From the NCBI RefSeq assembly GCF_007176755.1, contig NZ_BJTV01000007.1, positions 1 to 64,000 of the forward strand: a stretch of DNA of 64,000 bases, in the 5' to 3' direction. The stretch's first letter is position 1, and the number at the start of each line of letters is the position of its first letter. Of the stretch, positions 46,631-57,676 are shown piece by piece. This DNA comes from Streptomyces sp. 1-11 (GTDB lineage Bacteria; Actinomycetota; Actinomycetes; Streptomycetales; Streptomycetaceae). The translations under genes and the position numbers were made by a program. The notes under the pieces were generated by a model. The model did not search any database and was not told where the DNA came from. It was given only the letters and a program-made list of their open reading frames with translations.

Positions 46631-46695
46631 CGCAGGGCAGACCTGGGCGTTCCTCCGCTCGGCCGTTCGGCGCAGGGCAGACCTGGGCGTTCCTC
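46631..46695. repeat. Tandem 40-bp repeat downstream of the ROK gene
   Basis: A 25-bp identical segment occurs at 46631-46655 and 46671-46695 (period 40), and the flanking CGGCCG...TTCGG bases are also similar. It sits between the convergent ROK and hydrolase genes. Confidence 0.75.
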
Positions 46696-46742
46696 TGCAC
46701 GGCCGCCGTTCGGCGACGGGCCCCAGTACTGCCGGACCGGGC

Positions 46743-47651
46743 TCACTTGCCGGTGATGCTCCACGTACCGTCGCGGTCCTCGGCGGTGCCGACGAGGCGG
46801 GTCCACTCGGCGTCGTCGAGCCCGAGGGCAGCGCGCAGGTAGGCGGCGATCGTGTCGGCGAGGAAGGCGACGCGGGCGGGGTCCTCGTCGGTGGTCTCGG
46901 CCACCCTCTCACCGGCGACGCCGCCCATGGTGTGCTCGGCCTCGGCGAGGGTGAGCAGGCTCTTGGGGGCCGGGCCGAGGTGGTAGGCGTCGGTGAACCA
47001 CTCCGGCCCGCGGGTGGAGAGCTGCGACTGGTCCTTGCCGCCCGCGACGACCAGGGCCGGGGTGGCCATGGTGGAGAAGTCCGGCCTCATGAACGGAAGG
47101 TGGTCGGCGGCGAACGGGGTGAGGGTGTCGCCGGTTCCGGTCGCGGCGATCAGCGCGCCGGCCGACACCGCGGGGTGGGAGAAGTCCTCGCCGGGAACGC
47201 CGTCGGCGTCGAGTACGCGGGCACCGAGGACGGCGCCCGCGGTCTGGGCGCCCCAGGAGTGGCCGGCCACGGCGATGCGCTCACGGTCGGCGCGGGTCTC
47301 CAGGCCGGCCTGGGCCAGGATGTCGCCGAGGTTGTCGAGGATCGCGTGCAGGTCGGCTATACGCACGCGCCAGACGGTGGCGAAGCGTGGGTCGTCCCAG
47401 CCGATGGCGTTGCGGCGGGAGTCCAGGTGGGTGGGCTGCACCACGACGAATCCGGCGGCGGCCCACCGGTCGACGAGGGGCTCGTACCCGTCCAGGGACC
47501 ACCCGTTGCCGTGGGAGAAGACGATCACGGGCAGGGCCTGGCCCGACGGGGGAGCGGTGACCTTGACCGGCAGGTCGATGCCGCGGCCAGGTGCGGGTAC
47601 GACGATGGGCTTGACCGAGACGATCTGCGGACCGAGGACGCGGGAAGACAT
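46743..47651 (-). CDS. Alpha/beta hydrolase (acetylhydrolase-like)
   Basis: A 302-residue protein with VIVFSHGNGWSLDGYEPLVD (oxyanion hole), nucleophile elbow VAGHSWGAQ (Ser), acidic residue at VAGGKDQS and His in EAEHTMGG. It has the layout of dienelactone- or PAF-acetylhydrolase-like enzymes and no signal peptide. It is divergent from a TetR regulator with two palindromes between them, so it is probably repressed by that regulator and induced by its substrate or a related ester. Confidence 0.87.
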   Translation of the reverse strand: MSSRVLGPQIVSVKPIVVPAPGRGIDLPVKVTAPPSGQALPVIVFSHGNGWSLDGYEPLVDRWAAAGFVVVQPTHLDSRRNAIGWDDPRFATVWRVRIADLHAILDNLGDILAQAGLETRADRERIAVAGHSWGAQTAGAVLGARVLDADGVPGEDFSHPAVSAGALIAATGTGDTLTPFAADHLPFMRPDFSTMATPALVVAGGKDQSQLSTRGPEWFTDAYHLGPAPKSLLTLAEAEHTMGGVAGERVAETTDEDPARVAFLADTIAAYLRAALGLDDAEWTRLVGTAEDRDGTWSITGK

Positions 47652-47692
47652 GGGAGACCTGTGCTTTCTCTGCGAAACGGCTCTGCCATACT

Positions 47693-47736
47693 TTGGCGGA
47701 GCGACGTTCCGCCAACTTAGCGGAACATTGTTCCGC
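47693..47736. promoter_or_regulatory. Two palindromic operators of the TetR-hydrolase pair
   Basis: Site 1 (47693-47715) has arms TTGGCGGA and TCCGCCAA around 7 bases. Site 2 (47720-47736) is a perfect 17-bp palindrome with arms GCGGAACA and TGTTCCGC around one T. The half sites share GCGGA. They occupy the 103-bp divergent promoter and could repress both genes. Confidence 0.8.
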
Positions 47737-47754
47737 GAGTAAAGGGAGGCATCC

Positions 47755-48357
47755 GTGGCGGAGCCGGTCGGGGTACGCCGAGCACAGGCGCAGCGCACCC
47801 GCAGCGGCGTACTGGAGGCCGCTGCGGCGGTCTTCGTCGAGCAGGGCGTCCAGGCGCCCGTCCGTGACATCGCCGAACGCGCCGGCGTCGGTGTCGGCAC
47901 GGTCTACCGGAACTTCCCGACCCGCGCGGACCTCGTCACCGCCGTCTACCGGCACCAGATCGATGCCTGCGCCGCTCTCGCGCCCCGGCTCCTGGAGGAG
48001 TCCGCCTCGCCGTTCACCGCGCTGACCCTGTGGACCGACGCGTTCGTGGACTTCCTCGTGACGAAGCACGGCCTCGGCGCGGCCTTGGGGTCCGGCGATC
48101 CGGGGCTGGAGAACCTCCACGCCCTCATGCTCGACACCCTGGTCCCGGCCTGCGCGACGCTGCTGGACGCCTGCGCCGCCGACGGCGAACTCCGCCCGGG
48201 CATCGCCGCCTACACGCTCATGCGCGCCGTCGGAAACCTCTGCATCACCGGCCCCGACTACGACCAGGCCGACGCCAAGCGCATGGTCGCCCTCCTCCTC
48301 ACCGGATGTCGCAACCCCCCGAGCGGCGCGCTCCACGAGGATGTCGCGGCAGAGTGA
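47755..48357 (+). CDS. TetR-family repressor
   Basis: A 200-residue protein from a GTG start after AAGGGAGGC. The N-terminal helix-turn-helix reads VLEAAAAVFVEQGVQAPVRDIAERAGVGVGTVYRNFPTR. The C-terminal helical ligand domain is TetR_C type (SbtR-like). It is divergent from the acetylhydrolase-like gene and should bind the palindromes in between, repressing both genes. The ligand is unknown. Confidence 0.92.
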   Translation: MAEPVGVRRAQAQRTRSGVLEAAAAVFVEQGVQAPVRDIAERAGVGVGTVYRNFPTRADLVTAVYRHQIDACAALAPRLLEESASPFTALTLWTDAFVDFLVTKHGLGAALGSGDPGLENLHALMLDTLVPACATLLDACAADGELRPGIAAYTLMRAVGNLCITGPDYDQADAKRMVALLLTGCRNPPSGALHEDVAAE

Positions 48358-48517
48358 AGGGGCTCCCCGGCGTCTGAGCCAGGACTCCGGGACCGGCTGG
48401 TCCCCGCCCTGCCGGACGCCTCGCTGCCGCAGGGCCGGAATTCAGGAGCGTGGGCGCAGTGGGCACGGATAGCATCCGCATGCGCGCTGCACCGTTCGCC
48501 GATCAAGGAATCCGCCG

Positions 48518-49417
48518 ATGCCGAGTCGTCCGTCCGTCGCGATCGAAGAGTTCTCCGTCTCCGACCGTGAGGCCGGACCCTACGCGATCACTGCCGGACC
48601 GGACGGCGCACTGTGGTTCACCATGGTCCACCACGGACGGATCGGCCGTATCACCCTCGCCGGTGACGTCACCTCCCACCAGCTCGAACCGGCCTCAAGC
48701 GGACCTTCGATCATCACGGCAGGGCCCGACGACGCGCTGTGGTTCACCGAGTTCCGCGGCCACCGGATCGCCCGCGTCACCACGAGCGGGGACATCACGT
48801 CGTTCCCGCTGCCAACGCCGGACGCGGGGCCGTTCGGCATCACCGCGGGCCCCGACGAGGCACTGTGGTTCACCGAGGCCAACGCCGACCGCATCGGCCG
48901 CATCACGCCCGACGGGCAGGTCACCGAGTTTCCTCTCCCGCTCTCGGGTGCCTTCCCGTCGGCCATCGCCGCCGGCGCGGACGACCGGCTGTGGTTCACG
49001 ATGAACCAGGCGAACGCGATCGGCGCCATCGGACGCGACGGGGACGTCACCGTCCACCCGCTGCCCACACCGGCCGGCGCGCCGGTCGGCATCACGGCCG
49101 GCGCCGACGGCGCCATGTGGTTCGTCGAGATCGGCGCCGGTCAGGTCGGACGGATCACGCCGGACGGGAAGGTCGACGAATTCCCCCTGCCCGACCGTGC
49201 GTCACGCCCGCACGCCATCGCCACCGACGCTGACGGAAACTGCTGGTTCACCGAATGGGGAGCCAGCCGCATCGGCCGGATCACACCCGACGGCCGCATC
49301 GACGAGCACGACCTTCCCACCCCGGCCTCGGAACCCCACGGCATAACCCAAGGTCCGGACGGCGCGATGTGGACCGCTCTGGAGATCGGCACGATCGCAC
49401 GCCTCACCACGACCTGA
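48518..49417 (+). CDS. vgb: Virginiamycin B lyase-type streptogramin hydrolase (Vgb)
   Basis: A 299-residue beta-propeller, the usual Vgb length, with seven blades of the form GITAGPDGALWFTE...RIGRITPDG. Residues matching the known catalytic set are present: His232, Glu272, His274 and Glu289. Vgb linearises type B streptogramins by an elimination at the ester bond, giving resistance. Streptomyces chromosomes commonly carry homologues, whose natural role may be different. The ATG follows weak ribosome pairing. Clear family assignment, with activity unproven. Confidence 0.88.
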   Translation: MPSRPSVAIEEFSVSDREAGPYAITAGPDGALWFTMVHHGRIGRITLAGDVTSHQLEPASSGPSIITAGPDDALWFTEFRGHRIARVTTSGDITSFPLPTPDAGPFGITAGPDEALWFTEANADRIGRITPDGQVTEFPLPLSGAFPSAIAAGADDRLWFTMNQANAIGAIGRDGDVTVHPLPTPAGAPVGITAGADGAMWFVEIGAGQVGRITPDGKVDEFPLPDRASRPHAIATDADGNCWFTEWGASRIGRITPDGRIDEHDLPTPASEPHGITQGPDGAMWTALEIGTIARLTTT

Positions 49418-49487
49418 GACAAAGTCCCGGCCGGGACGGCAGCGTGCTGTGAGTCCGGCCGGGGCCCGCGCCGGCGAGGGGGGAACG

Positions 49488-49622
49488 ATGCTTCGCGTCG
49501 CCGACGGCGACCCCGTCTATCTCCGGGCGCTGGCCGAACGGGGCGGATGGGAACGCTGGGACCGTATGCGGACATGGCTGGCGGACCACCGCGAGACGTT
49601 CACGGCTGCCCTGCTGAGCTGA
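49488..49622 (+). CDS. Small hypothetical protein (44 aa)
   Basis: ATG at 49488 is preceded by GAGGGGGG. It encodes 44 residues starting MLRVADGDPVYLRALAERGG, with high third-position GC and a Trp/Arg-rich helical pattern. It could be a true small protein or the remnant of a larger one. It lies 70 bp after vgb. Confidence 0.4.
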   Translation: MLRVADGDPVYLRALAERGGWERWDRMRTWLADHRETFTAALLS

Positions 49623-49713
49623 CCGGACCGCACGTCGAGGACGAACTCACGGGGTGCCCCGCCTCCGCGTCGTCATGGGCGGTCTCCCGCGACGATGGCC
49701 GGATCCTGCCCTC

Positions 49714-50016
49714 TCAAGATCCGTCCCATATCCCAAGACGCTTGAGCCGGCGTTGCCGGAGCCGCTCCGAGAGGGCCGTGAGGCCGAAGACAAGCCCCAT
49801 GAGCAGCCCGGACACCACAGCGAACAGTGGATCGTCCGGTTCCTCCGCACGCGACAGCGACAGGACGAGGAGAGTGAAGGGCACTGCGACGCAGATGCCG
49901 GTGCCGATCGGCGGTCGGGCCAGCCATTTCTGGATCCGCGTCGGACGCCGCTGCCCACCCAGGGCCCGGTCCAGGGCCCAGAACCCGTCCGCCAGAGACC
50001 GCCGCCAGTTCGCCAC
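49714..50016 (-). CDS. Small two-helix membrane protein
   Basis: A 100-residue protein from a GTG start. Two hydrophobic segments (~38-55 and ~63-80) flank a short acidic loop (SRAEEPDDPL), and both ends are basic, so the termini are probably cytoplasmic. The family is not recognised. Confidence 0.6.
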   Translation of the reverse strand: MANWRRSLADGFWALDRALGGQRRPTRIQKWLARPPIGTGICVAVPFTLLVLSLSRAEEPDDPLFAVVSGLLMGLVFGLTALSERLRQRRLKRLGIWDGS

Positions 50017-50285
50017 GGCAGAAGGATATGCGGCGCCCTTCCGGCGGGGCCGCCCGGCGGCCGGCGCGCGGGAGCGGCGGCCAACCCGCGGCCGGCAGAT
50101 GTGCGCGGCTCGGCAACCGTCCTAGGCTGGGAAGCGCAGGTCTGTGACACAGCCTGGAACGAGTGACGAAGCAGGAAGACGCGCCAGGCGGGCCCCGTCC
50201 GCCGTAGGCCCGGCCGCGACGAGCGAACCGCCCGCATCCCGCGCGCCGTCCTGCGCCGGGTAAGGGCCAAGGGCGGTTCTGAGCC

Positions 50286-51680
50286 ATGAGCGATCCACAG
50301 CGGCTCGAGTCCGTCCCGGCGAACCTGGACGGCGGCGCCGTGCTGGCGGCGTGGGAACGGTTCGTGCGGGGCGAGGACGAGGTCCCGGACGTCCGGCCCC
50401 TGGTGGCGATCTCCTGGCATCGCTGCCGAGAGCAGTACAGGGTCGATCCTCACCTCACCCAGGCCCCGGTGGCCGTCGCCGAGCCGGACCATACGCCCGA
50501 GCACGGTGTGGTCGTCGCCGAGCTGGGTTTCCGTGCCGCCTCCGTGGCCCATGAAGTGGGCAACGCCGGTGGCCTCGTCACCGTCACCGATGCCACCGGC
50601 CGGATCCTGGCCGAGTGGGGTGACCAAGCGACGCTCGCCAGAGCCGTCGACCCCCGTCTGGCGCCCTGGTTCTGCTGGTCGGAGTGCGCGGTCGGCACCA
50701 ACGCCATGGGCACGGCGCTCGAAGCGCACGGCCCGGTGCTGATCAGGGGTGCGGAGCACTGGTGCCAGACGCTCCACGACTGGGTCTGTGCCGGCATCGC
50801 GGTGCGCGACGTGGTCACCAGAGAACCGATCGCGGTCCTGACCGTCTGCCGCTGGCGCAGCCGGCTGCCCGCGTCCACGGAGAGCTGGCTGGCGAACGCG
50901 GCCACCATGACCCAGTGCCCCCTGAAGAGGCGCGCCCGGGACAGCGGTGCCGAGTTGGTCGCGGCCTACGCCCAGGCCAGGGCACACTCCGGTGCGGCAC
51001 TCGCCGTGGTGGACACCGCGGGCCAGGTGGTCATCGCCGACGACATGGCGAGCGTGCTCCTGGGCGTTCCGGCGTGCACCCCGGCGGTCGACCCCACGCT
51101 GCGGTGGAACCCCGGGTTGCCCGAACTGATCACCGCGGCCCGGTACGCTACGAGACAGGCGGCCCACAATCCCGACTGGGTCGGCTCGACGCAGATCTTC
51201 GCCCACCTCGCCGACGAGCCGACCTCGATCAGCATCCGACCGGTCTTCTCGTCCGGCCGCCTGATCGGCCACCTGGTGTTCTTCGGCTCCTCCGACGGGG
51301 CGCGGCTGCCCCAGCCGGAGGGGGCTGCGCACCTGCGGGCGCAGCCGCGCCGGCTGGTCGCGACGCGGGACAACCGGCTGGTGCTGTTGCGACCGCAGGA
51401 GGTGTCCGTCGCCGAGTCGCAGGGGAACGACGTATGGCTGTCCACCGATCAGGGGCGACTGCGAGCCGCCTCCGTGAGTCTGGACAAACTCGAAGGTGAG
51501 CTGGCGGACGTGGGCTTCCTGCGGGTGCACCGCCGGTATGTGGTCAACCTCAGCCGCATCAGGGAGATCGAGCGCGGTGTGAAGGGCGAGCTGTCCCTGG
51601 TCATGGACGAGCGGGCGAACGAGACGGTGCCGGTGTCCCGGCGGCACACGGCGGCGGTGCGTCGCGCGCTGGACATCTGA
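50286..51680 (+). CDS. GAF-LytTR transcriptional regulator
   Basis: A 464-residue protein. Residues ~75-215 are a GAF-like domain as in AcoR-type regulators (CAVGTNAMGTALEAHGPVLIRGAEHW), and residues ~225-345 a PAS-like segment. Residues ~365-460 are a LytTR DNA-binding domain (VSVAESQGNDVWLST, LDKLEGEL, FLRVHRRYVVNLSRIREIE, VPVSRR). AcoR-type GAF domains normally couple to sigma-54, which Streptomyces lack, so the fusion to LytTR is a sensible replacement. It lies 40 bp before katG on the same strand and may control it or the alcohol oxidation genes downstream. Confidence 0.85.
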   Translation: MSDPQRLESVPANLDGGAVLAAWERFVRGEDEVPDVRPLVAISWHRCREQYRVDPHLTQAPVAVAEPDHTPEHGVVVAELGFRAASVAHEVGNAGGLVTVTDATGRILAEWGDQATLARAVDPRLAPWFCWSECAVGTNAMGTALEAHGPVLIRGAEHWCQTLHDWVCAGIAVRDVVTREPIAVLTVCRWRSRLPASTESWLANAATMTQCPLKRRARDSGAELVAAYAQARAHSGAALAVVDTAGQVVIADDMASVLLGVPACTPAVDPTLRWNPGLPELITAARYATRQAAHNPDWVGSTQIFAHLADEPTSISIRPVFSSGRLIGHLVFFGSSDGARLPQPEGAAHLRAQPRRLVATRDNRLVLLRPQEVSVAESQGNDVWLSTDQGRLRAASVSLDKLEGELADVGFLRVHRRYVVNLSRIREIERGVKGELSLVMDERANETVPVSRRHTAAVRRALDI

Positions 51681-51699
51681 GTGCCCCGGCGCGACCTGA

Positions 51700-53961
<2,262 letters not shown>

Positions 53962-54297
53962 CCGGCGTGCCGCGGTACGGGCCCGGCCGCGCCGAACGGT
54001 GGCACATCGGCTGTGAACGGCGGACGGTCGCGGACGAACGGTATGGTCCCGCCCGCATCAGGACTCGCCTTGTCGGTGTGATCCGTCCGGCGTAGCGTGA
54101 TTCGCGACCACCGATATCGCGCCCTTTCCGGTGCCGTCCATTCGGTGCGGTGCGCTCCTCGGGTACCGATTTCGGTCGCGCCCCGGGCGATGCCGAAAGG
54201 GAAATTACGAGGTGCCTGCAAAAGGCCGCCGTGTGCCGGCTTCGGTGCGGCCGATGCGGAATGGCCACAGAATTGGAATGAGGGGAGAGAAACCCCG
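53962..54297. promoter_or_regulatory. Promoter region of the PQQ/alcohol dehydrogenase operon
   Basis: No gene is seen in these 336 bases. A plausible housekeeping promoter lies at 54070-54098: TTGTCG and TAGCGT separated by 17 bases, each with one mismatch to the Streptomyces HrdB consensus. The leader to the first start is ~190 bp, long enough for post-transcriptional control. Confidence 0.5.
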
Positions 54298-54759
54298 ATG
54301 ACAATCGCGCAGGAGCGAGCCGACCTGCTGGACAAGCTCGGGTTGGCCGCACAGAACAAAGCGGCGCTGGGTCAGGTGCTGGGAACCGGGAGCATCGGGC
54401 AGGCCGCCGAGCAGCCGGACGGCAGCATGAAGGCCACGATTCGCATCAACCCGGACGAGCTGACCTGGGATCCTTCCATTCTGGTCATGCCCCATGGAGG
54501 CGACATCGAGCTGGAGCTCGTCAACGACGACCTGAACACGCACTGCGCCCTTCTGCCGAGCAACGGCGACAGGAAGTTCATCTGGCTGGTGAACCATTCG
54601 CACGGACACGCGCACCTCAACCTCGACGGCCCGGGCTACTACTGGTTCGCCTCGCCCACGGGCAACGACGAGGGCCGGGGGCTCACCGGATCCATCGTGG
54701 TGCTGGGGGACGCCCCGCCGGAGGCTCGCCTGGACCGTCCCGAACAGCCACAGCCCTGA
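54298..54759 (+). CDS. PQQ-associated cupredoxin-like protein (MSMEG_3727-type)
   Basis: A 153-residue protein from ATG 54298, with GGGGAGAG upstream. Residues ~60-145 have the cupredoxin beta-sandwich pattern, but the type-1 copper Cys, second His and Met positions are replaced: GYYWFASPTGNDEGRGLTG in place of a G-Y-x-F-x-C...H...M core. I recall such proteins as PQQ-associated partners in actinobacteria. It is 22 bp upstream of the alcohol dehydrogenase and surely co-transcribed. There is no signal peptide. Its role may be structural or ligand-binding, not electron transfer through copper. Confidence 0.75.
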   Translation: MTIAQERADLLDKLGLAAQNKAALGQVLGTGSIGQAAEQPDGSMKATIRINPDELTWDPSILVMPHGGDIELELVNDDLNTHCALLPSNGDRKFIWLVNHSHGHAHLNLDGPGYYWFASPTGNDEGRGLTGSIVVLGDAPPEARLDRPEQPQP

Positions 54760-54781
54760 GCCGAAGCAGGAGGTGGACGAA

Positions 54782-56491
54782 ATGACCGTCGACTACGCCG
54801 ATTACGTCGACGCGGGTGAGGCCGTCGATCAGGGCCTCCTGAGCGGCAAGGTCGCCGGCGGGGACGTCGCGCCGCCGGTGGTGGCCGGCGTCGACTACGA
54901 GCGGATACTCAACGCCCGCGAGGAGCCCCACAACTGGCTCACCTACTACGGCGCCTACGACGGGCAGCGGTACAGCCCGCTGGACCAGATCAACACGGAG
55001 AACGTCAAACGCCTCGTCCCGGCATGGGTCTTTCAGGCCGGCACGACCGGTCTGATCGCGGGCGCGTCGACCTACTCCTTCGAGGCCGCCCCGATCGTCG
55101 TCGACGGGGTCATGTTCCTCTCCGGCTGGGACGGCTGGGTCTGGGCCCTGGACGCGAAGACGGGTGTGGAGATCTGGCGGTACAAGCACGCCGTCCCCTT
55201 CGACGTGTCCTTGTGCTGCGGGAACGTGAACCGCGGGGTCGCCGTGGCCCGGGGAAAGGTCTTCTTCGTCACGGCCAACGCCCGTGTCCTCGCGCTCGAC
55301 GCCACCACCGGCAAGCGGGTCTGGGACAAGACCTACGGAGACGTCCGGGCCGGGGAGAGCGCCACGCTCGCCCCGCTGGTCGTGAAGAACATGCTCATCG
55401 TCGGCAGTTCCGGCGGCGAGTTCGGCGTGCGGGGCCACCTCGACGCGTTCGACCTCGAGACCGGCGAGCACCAGTGGCGGTGCTACACGGTGCCCAAGCC
55501 CGGCGAGCCCGGCTCGGACACCTGGCCCGCCGACGGCGAGGCCTGGGCGCGGGGCGGGGCGAACTGCTGGATCACCGGCACCTTCGACCCGGAGACGAAC
55601 CTGCTGTACGTGGGCACCGGCAACCCCGCGCCCGACTTCGACGGAGCGGTCCGCGAGGGCGACAACCTCTTCACCGACAGCATCATCGCCGTGGACGTGG
55701 ACAGCGGTCAGATCCGCTGGCACTACCAGTGCACCCCGCACGACCTGTGGGACTACGACAGCATCGGCGAGTGCATCCTCTTCGAGCAGGACGGGCGCAA
55801 ACTGCTCGGCCACTTCGACAAGAACGGCTACTTCTTCGTCCTCGACCGCACGAACGGCGCCAGGGTCGGGATCACCCCCTTCGTCGACCGCATCACCTGG
55901 GGGGCGATCACGAGGGACGGACAGGTGACGGCCAAGGTGTACCCGGACAAGGAAGGAGAACCGGTCCACTTCTACCCGGGTCCGGCCGGCGCCAAGGAAT
56001 GGACCCACGCGTCCTACAGCCCGAAGACCGGCCTCTTCTACGTCCCCGTCCAGGACACCGGTGCCACCGCCACCCGGCGGCGCCGGGAGTTCAAGGAGAG
56101 CATCCCCTACTGGGGCGCCGGTGTTCAGGTGGACATCGAGGACATGGCAGGGTCCGTCAGCGCGTTCGACGCGAGCGGCGACGAGAAGTGGCGCTGGCGC
56201 AACGAACTCCCGATGTGCGCCTCGACGCTGGCCACCGGCGGCGACCTGGTGTTCGCCGGCGAGGCCTCCGGGGAGTTCAACGCGCTCGACGCCCGCACCG
56301 GGGAACTGCTGTGGCAGTTCCAGTGCGGAAGCGGCCACCACAGCAGCCCGACCACCTACATGGTCGAAGGCAGGCAGTACGTGGCCGTGCCGGTCGGCTG
56401 GGGCGGATGGGCCGAGGGATTCCTCCCCGGCATGCTGGGCGCGGGGCACGGAAGCGCCCTGATCGTCTTCGCCCTCCCGGAACCGATGTAG
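54782..56491 (+). CDS. PQQ-dependent alcohol dehydrogenase, probable lanthanide (XoxF-like) type
   Basis: A 569-residue eight-bladed quinoprotein from the ATG 7 bases after GCAGGAGG. The vicinal Cys145-Cys146 pair (LCCGNVN), metal ligands Glu213 (GGEFGVRGH) and Asn281 (GTGNPAP), catalytic Asp324 and, two residues on, Asp326 (DLWDYDSIGE) are all visible. The second Asp marks lanthanide-binding enzymes; calcium enzymes have Ala or Ser there. It oxidises an alcohol or aldehyde with PQQ. There is no signal peptide or cytochrome c domain, and no xoxG-like cytochrome gene follows, so both location and electron acceptor are open. It is directly followed by pqqA. Confidence 0.92.
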   Translation: MTVDYADYVDAGEAVDQGLLSGKVAGGDVAPPVVAGVDYERILNAREEPHNWLTYYGAYDGQRYSPLDQINTENVKRLVPAWVFQAGTTGLIAGASTYSFEAAPIVVDGVMFLSGWDGWVWALDAKTGVEIWRYKHAVPFDVSLCCGNVNRGVAVARGKVFFVTANARVLALDATTGKRVWDKTYGDVRAGESATLAPLVVKNMLIVGSSGGEFGVRGHLDAFDLETGEHQWRCYTVPKPGEPGSDTWPADGEAWARGGANCWITGTFDPETNLLYVGTGNPAPDFDGAVREGDNLFTDSIIAVDVDSGQIRWHYQCTPHDLWDYDSIGECILFEQDGRKLLGHFDKNGYFFVLDRTNGARVGITPFVDRITWGAITRDGQVTAKVYPDKEGEPVHFYPGPAGAKEWTHASYSPKTGLFYVPVQDTGATATRRRREFKESIPYWGAGVQVDIEDMAGSVSAFDASGDEKWRWRNELPMCASTLATGGDLVFAGEASGEFNALDARTGELLWQFQCGSGHHSSPTTYMVEGRQYVAVPVGWGGWAEGFLPGMLGAGHGSALIVFALPEPM

Positions 56492-56538
56492 CGCGTGACC
56501 GGAGCCTGCCGTGATCCCGGCAGAGAGGAGGTGAATCC

Positions 56539-56634
56539 ATGGAGTCCCAGCTCGCTGTGTGGGAGACGCCCGACTTCGACGAGATAGCGGTCGCGGCCGA
56601 GGTGACCATGTACCTCGCTCGGTTGGAGGAGTAG
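56539..56634 (+). CDS. pqqA: PQQ precursor peptide PqqA
   Basis: A 31-residue peptide too short for routine gene calling. It begins MESQLAVWETPDFDEI, as in PqqA peptides, and contains the Glu21-x3-Tyr25 pair (EVTMY) whose side chains become PQQ. GAGGTG lies 6 bases before the ATG. It lies between the dehydrogenase and pqqB on the same strand. Confidence 0.92.
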   Translation: MESQLAVWETPDFDEIAVAAEVTMYLARLEE

Positions 56635-56784
56635 CGAATCGCGGATGCGGGGCGGCGCCGGGCCCGTTCCGGCGCCGCCCGGCGGCCCGGAAGGGCCACG
56701 GACGGCCGTGTCGGAAGGAACCCGGGCCCCCGGGAGTGTCGGGACGGACCCGGGTCCGCGGGCGACGACGAAGGGAGTGCCGAC

Positions 56785-57672
56785 GTGTTGCTGCGAGTGC
56801 TGGGCTCGGCGGCGGGAGGCGGCTCCCCGCAGTGGAACTGCGGCTGCCCGGTGTGCGCCGCGGTCCGCTCCCGTCCAGGCATGGCGCGCACCCAGTCGTC
56901 GGTGGCGGTCAGCGCCGACGGCCGCCGGTGGTTCCTCGTCAACGCCTCGCCCGACGTCCCCGCCCAGATCGAGGCCTTCCCCGGGCTGCACCCGTACGAC
57001 GACCGGACGACGCCGCTGGAGGCGGTGCTGCTCACCGACGCCGAGCTGGACCACACGCTGGGTCTGCTCCTGCTGCGCCAGGCCCGCGCGCTGCGGCTGT
57101 ACGCCACGGCGACGGTGCACAAGACCCTGACCGACGGCTCGGGAATCCTGCGCACACTCGAGCGCTACTGCCCGGTCGAGTGGCGGGCCGTGGCCCCCGG
57201 CACCGGCCTGGCCCTGGCGGACGGGCTGTCCTGCCGGGCGTTCGACGTACCCACCACCAAGCGCGACCGGTTCGAAGCCGGGCTGGACGGCGGCCGCGTC
57301 GTGGGCTACCGGCTGACCGACGAGCGCGGCGGGGGAAGTCTGGTGTACCTGCCGGTGGTGCAATCGCTGACGGAGGACGTGTGTGCGGAGATCCGGGGCT
57401 GCGCATGCCTGCTGATCGACGGGACCTGCTGGCACGACGACGAACTCGCACGGCTCGGCCTGGCCGGCAGGACGTCACGGGAGATGGGCCACCTGCCCAT
57501 GGCGGGCCCGGACGGCAGCCTGGCGCGGCTGCCGTCGCTGAGCGTGGGGCGCACGATCTTCGTGCACATGAACAACACCAACCCGGTTCTCCTGGCGGAC
57601 ACGCCCGAGCGGCGCGCGTTGGAGGACAGCGGCATGGAAGTGGCCATGGACGGCCTAGAGGTCCAGGTGTAG
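56785..57672 (+). CDS. pqqB: PqqB (MBL-fold hydroxylase)
   Basis: A 295-residue protein from a GTG start. The N-terminus has [22 protein letters not shown] with the three zinc-binding Cys of PqqB, and [15 protein letters not shown] corresponds to the modified metal-binding motif. The end ([11 protein letters not shown]) is typical. PqqB is an iron-dependent hydroxylase of the tyrosine-derived ring of the PqqA-derived dipeptide. The spacing to pqqA is 150 bp, with no other gene between. Confidence 0.93.
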   Translation: MLLRVLGSAAGGGSPQWNCGCPVCAAVRSRPGMARTQSSVAVSADGRRWFLVNASPDVPAQIEAFPGLHPYDDRTTPLEAVLLTDAELDHTLGLLLLRQARALRLYATATVHKTLTDGSGILRTLERYCPVEWRAVAPGTGLALADGLSCRAFDVPTTKRDRFEAGLDGGRVVGYRLTDERGGGSLVYLPVVQSLTEDVCAEIRGCACLLIDGTCWHDDELARLGLAGRTSREMGHLPMAGPDGSLARLPSLSVGRTIFVHMNNTNPVLLADTPERRALEDSGMEVAMDGLEVQV

Positions 57673-57676
57673 AGCC

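Noticed and set aside
46631..46695. Attachment site or insertion target duplication
   Set aside because: No integrase, transposase or element lies between or near the copies.
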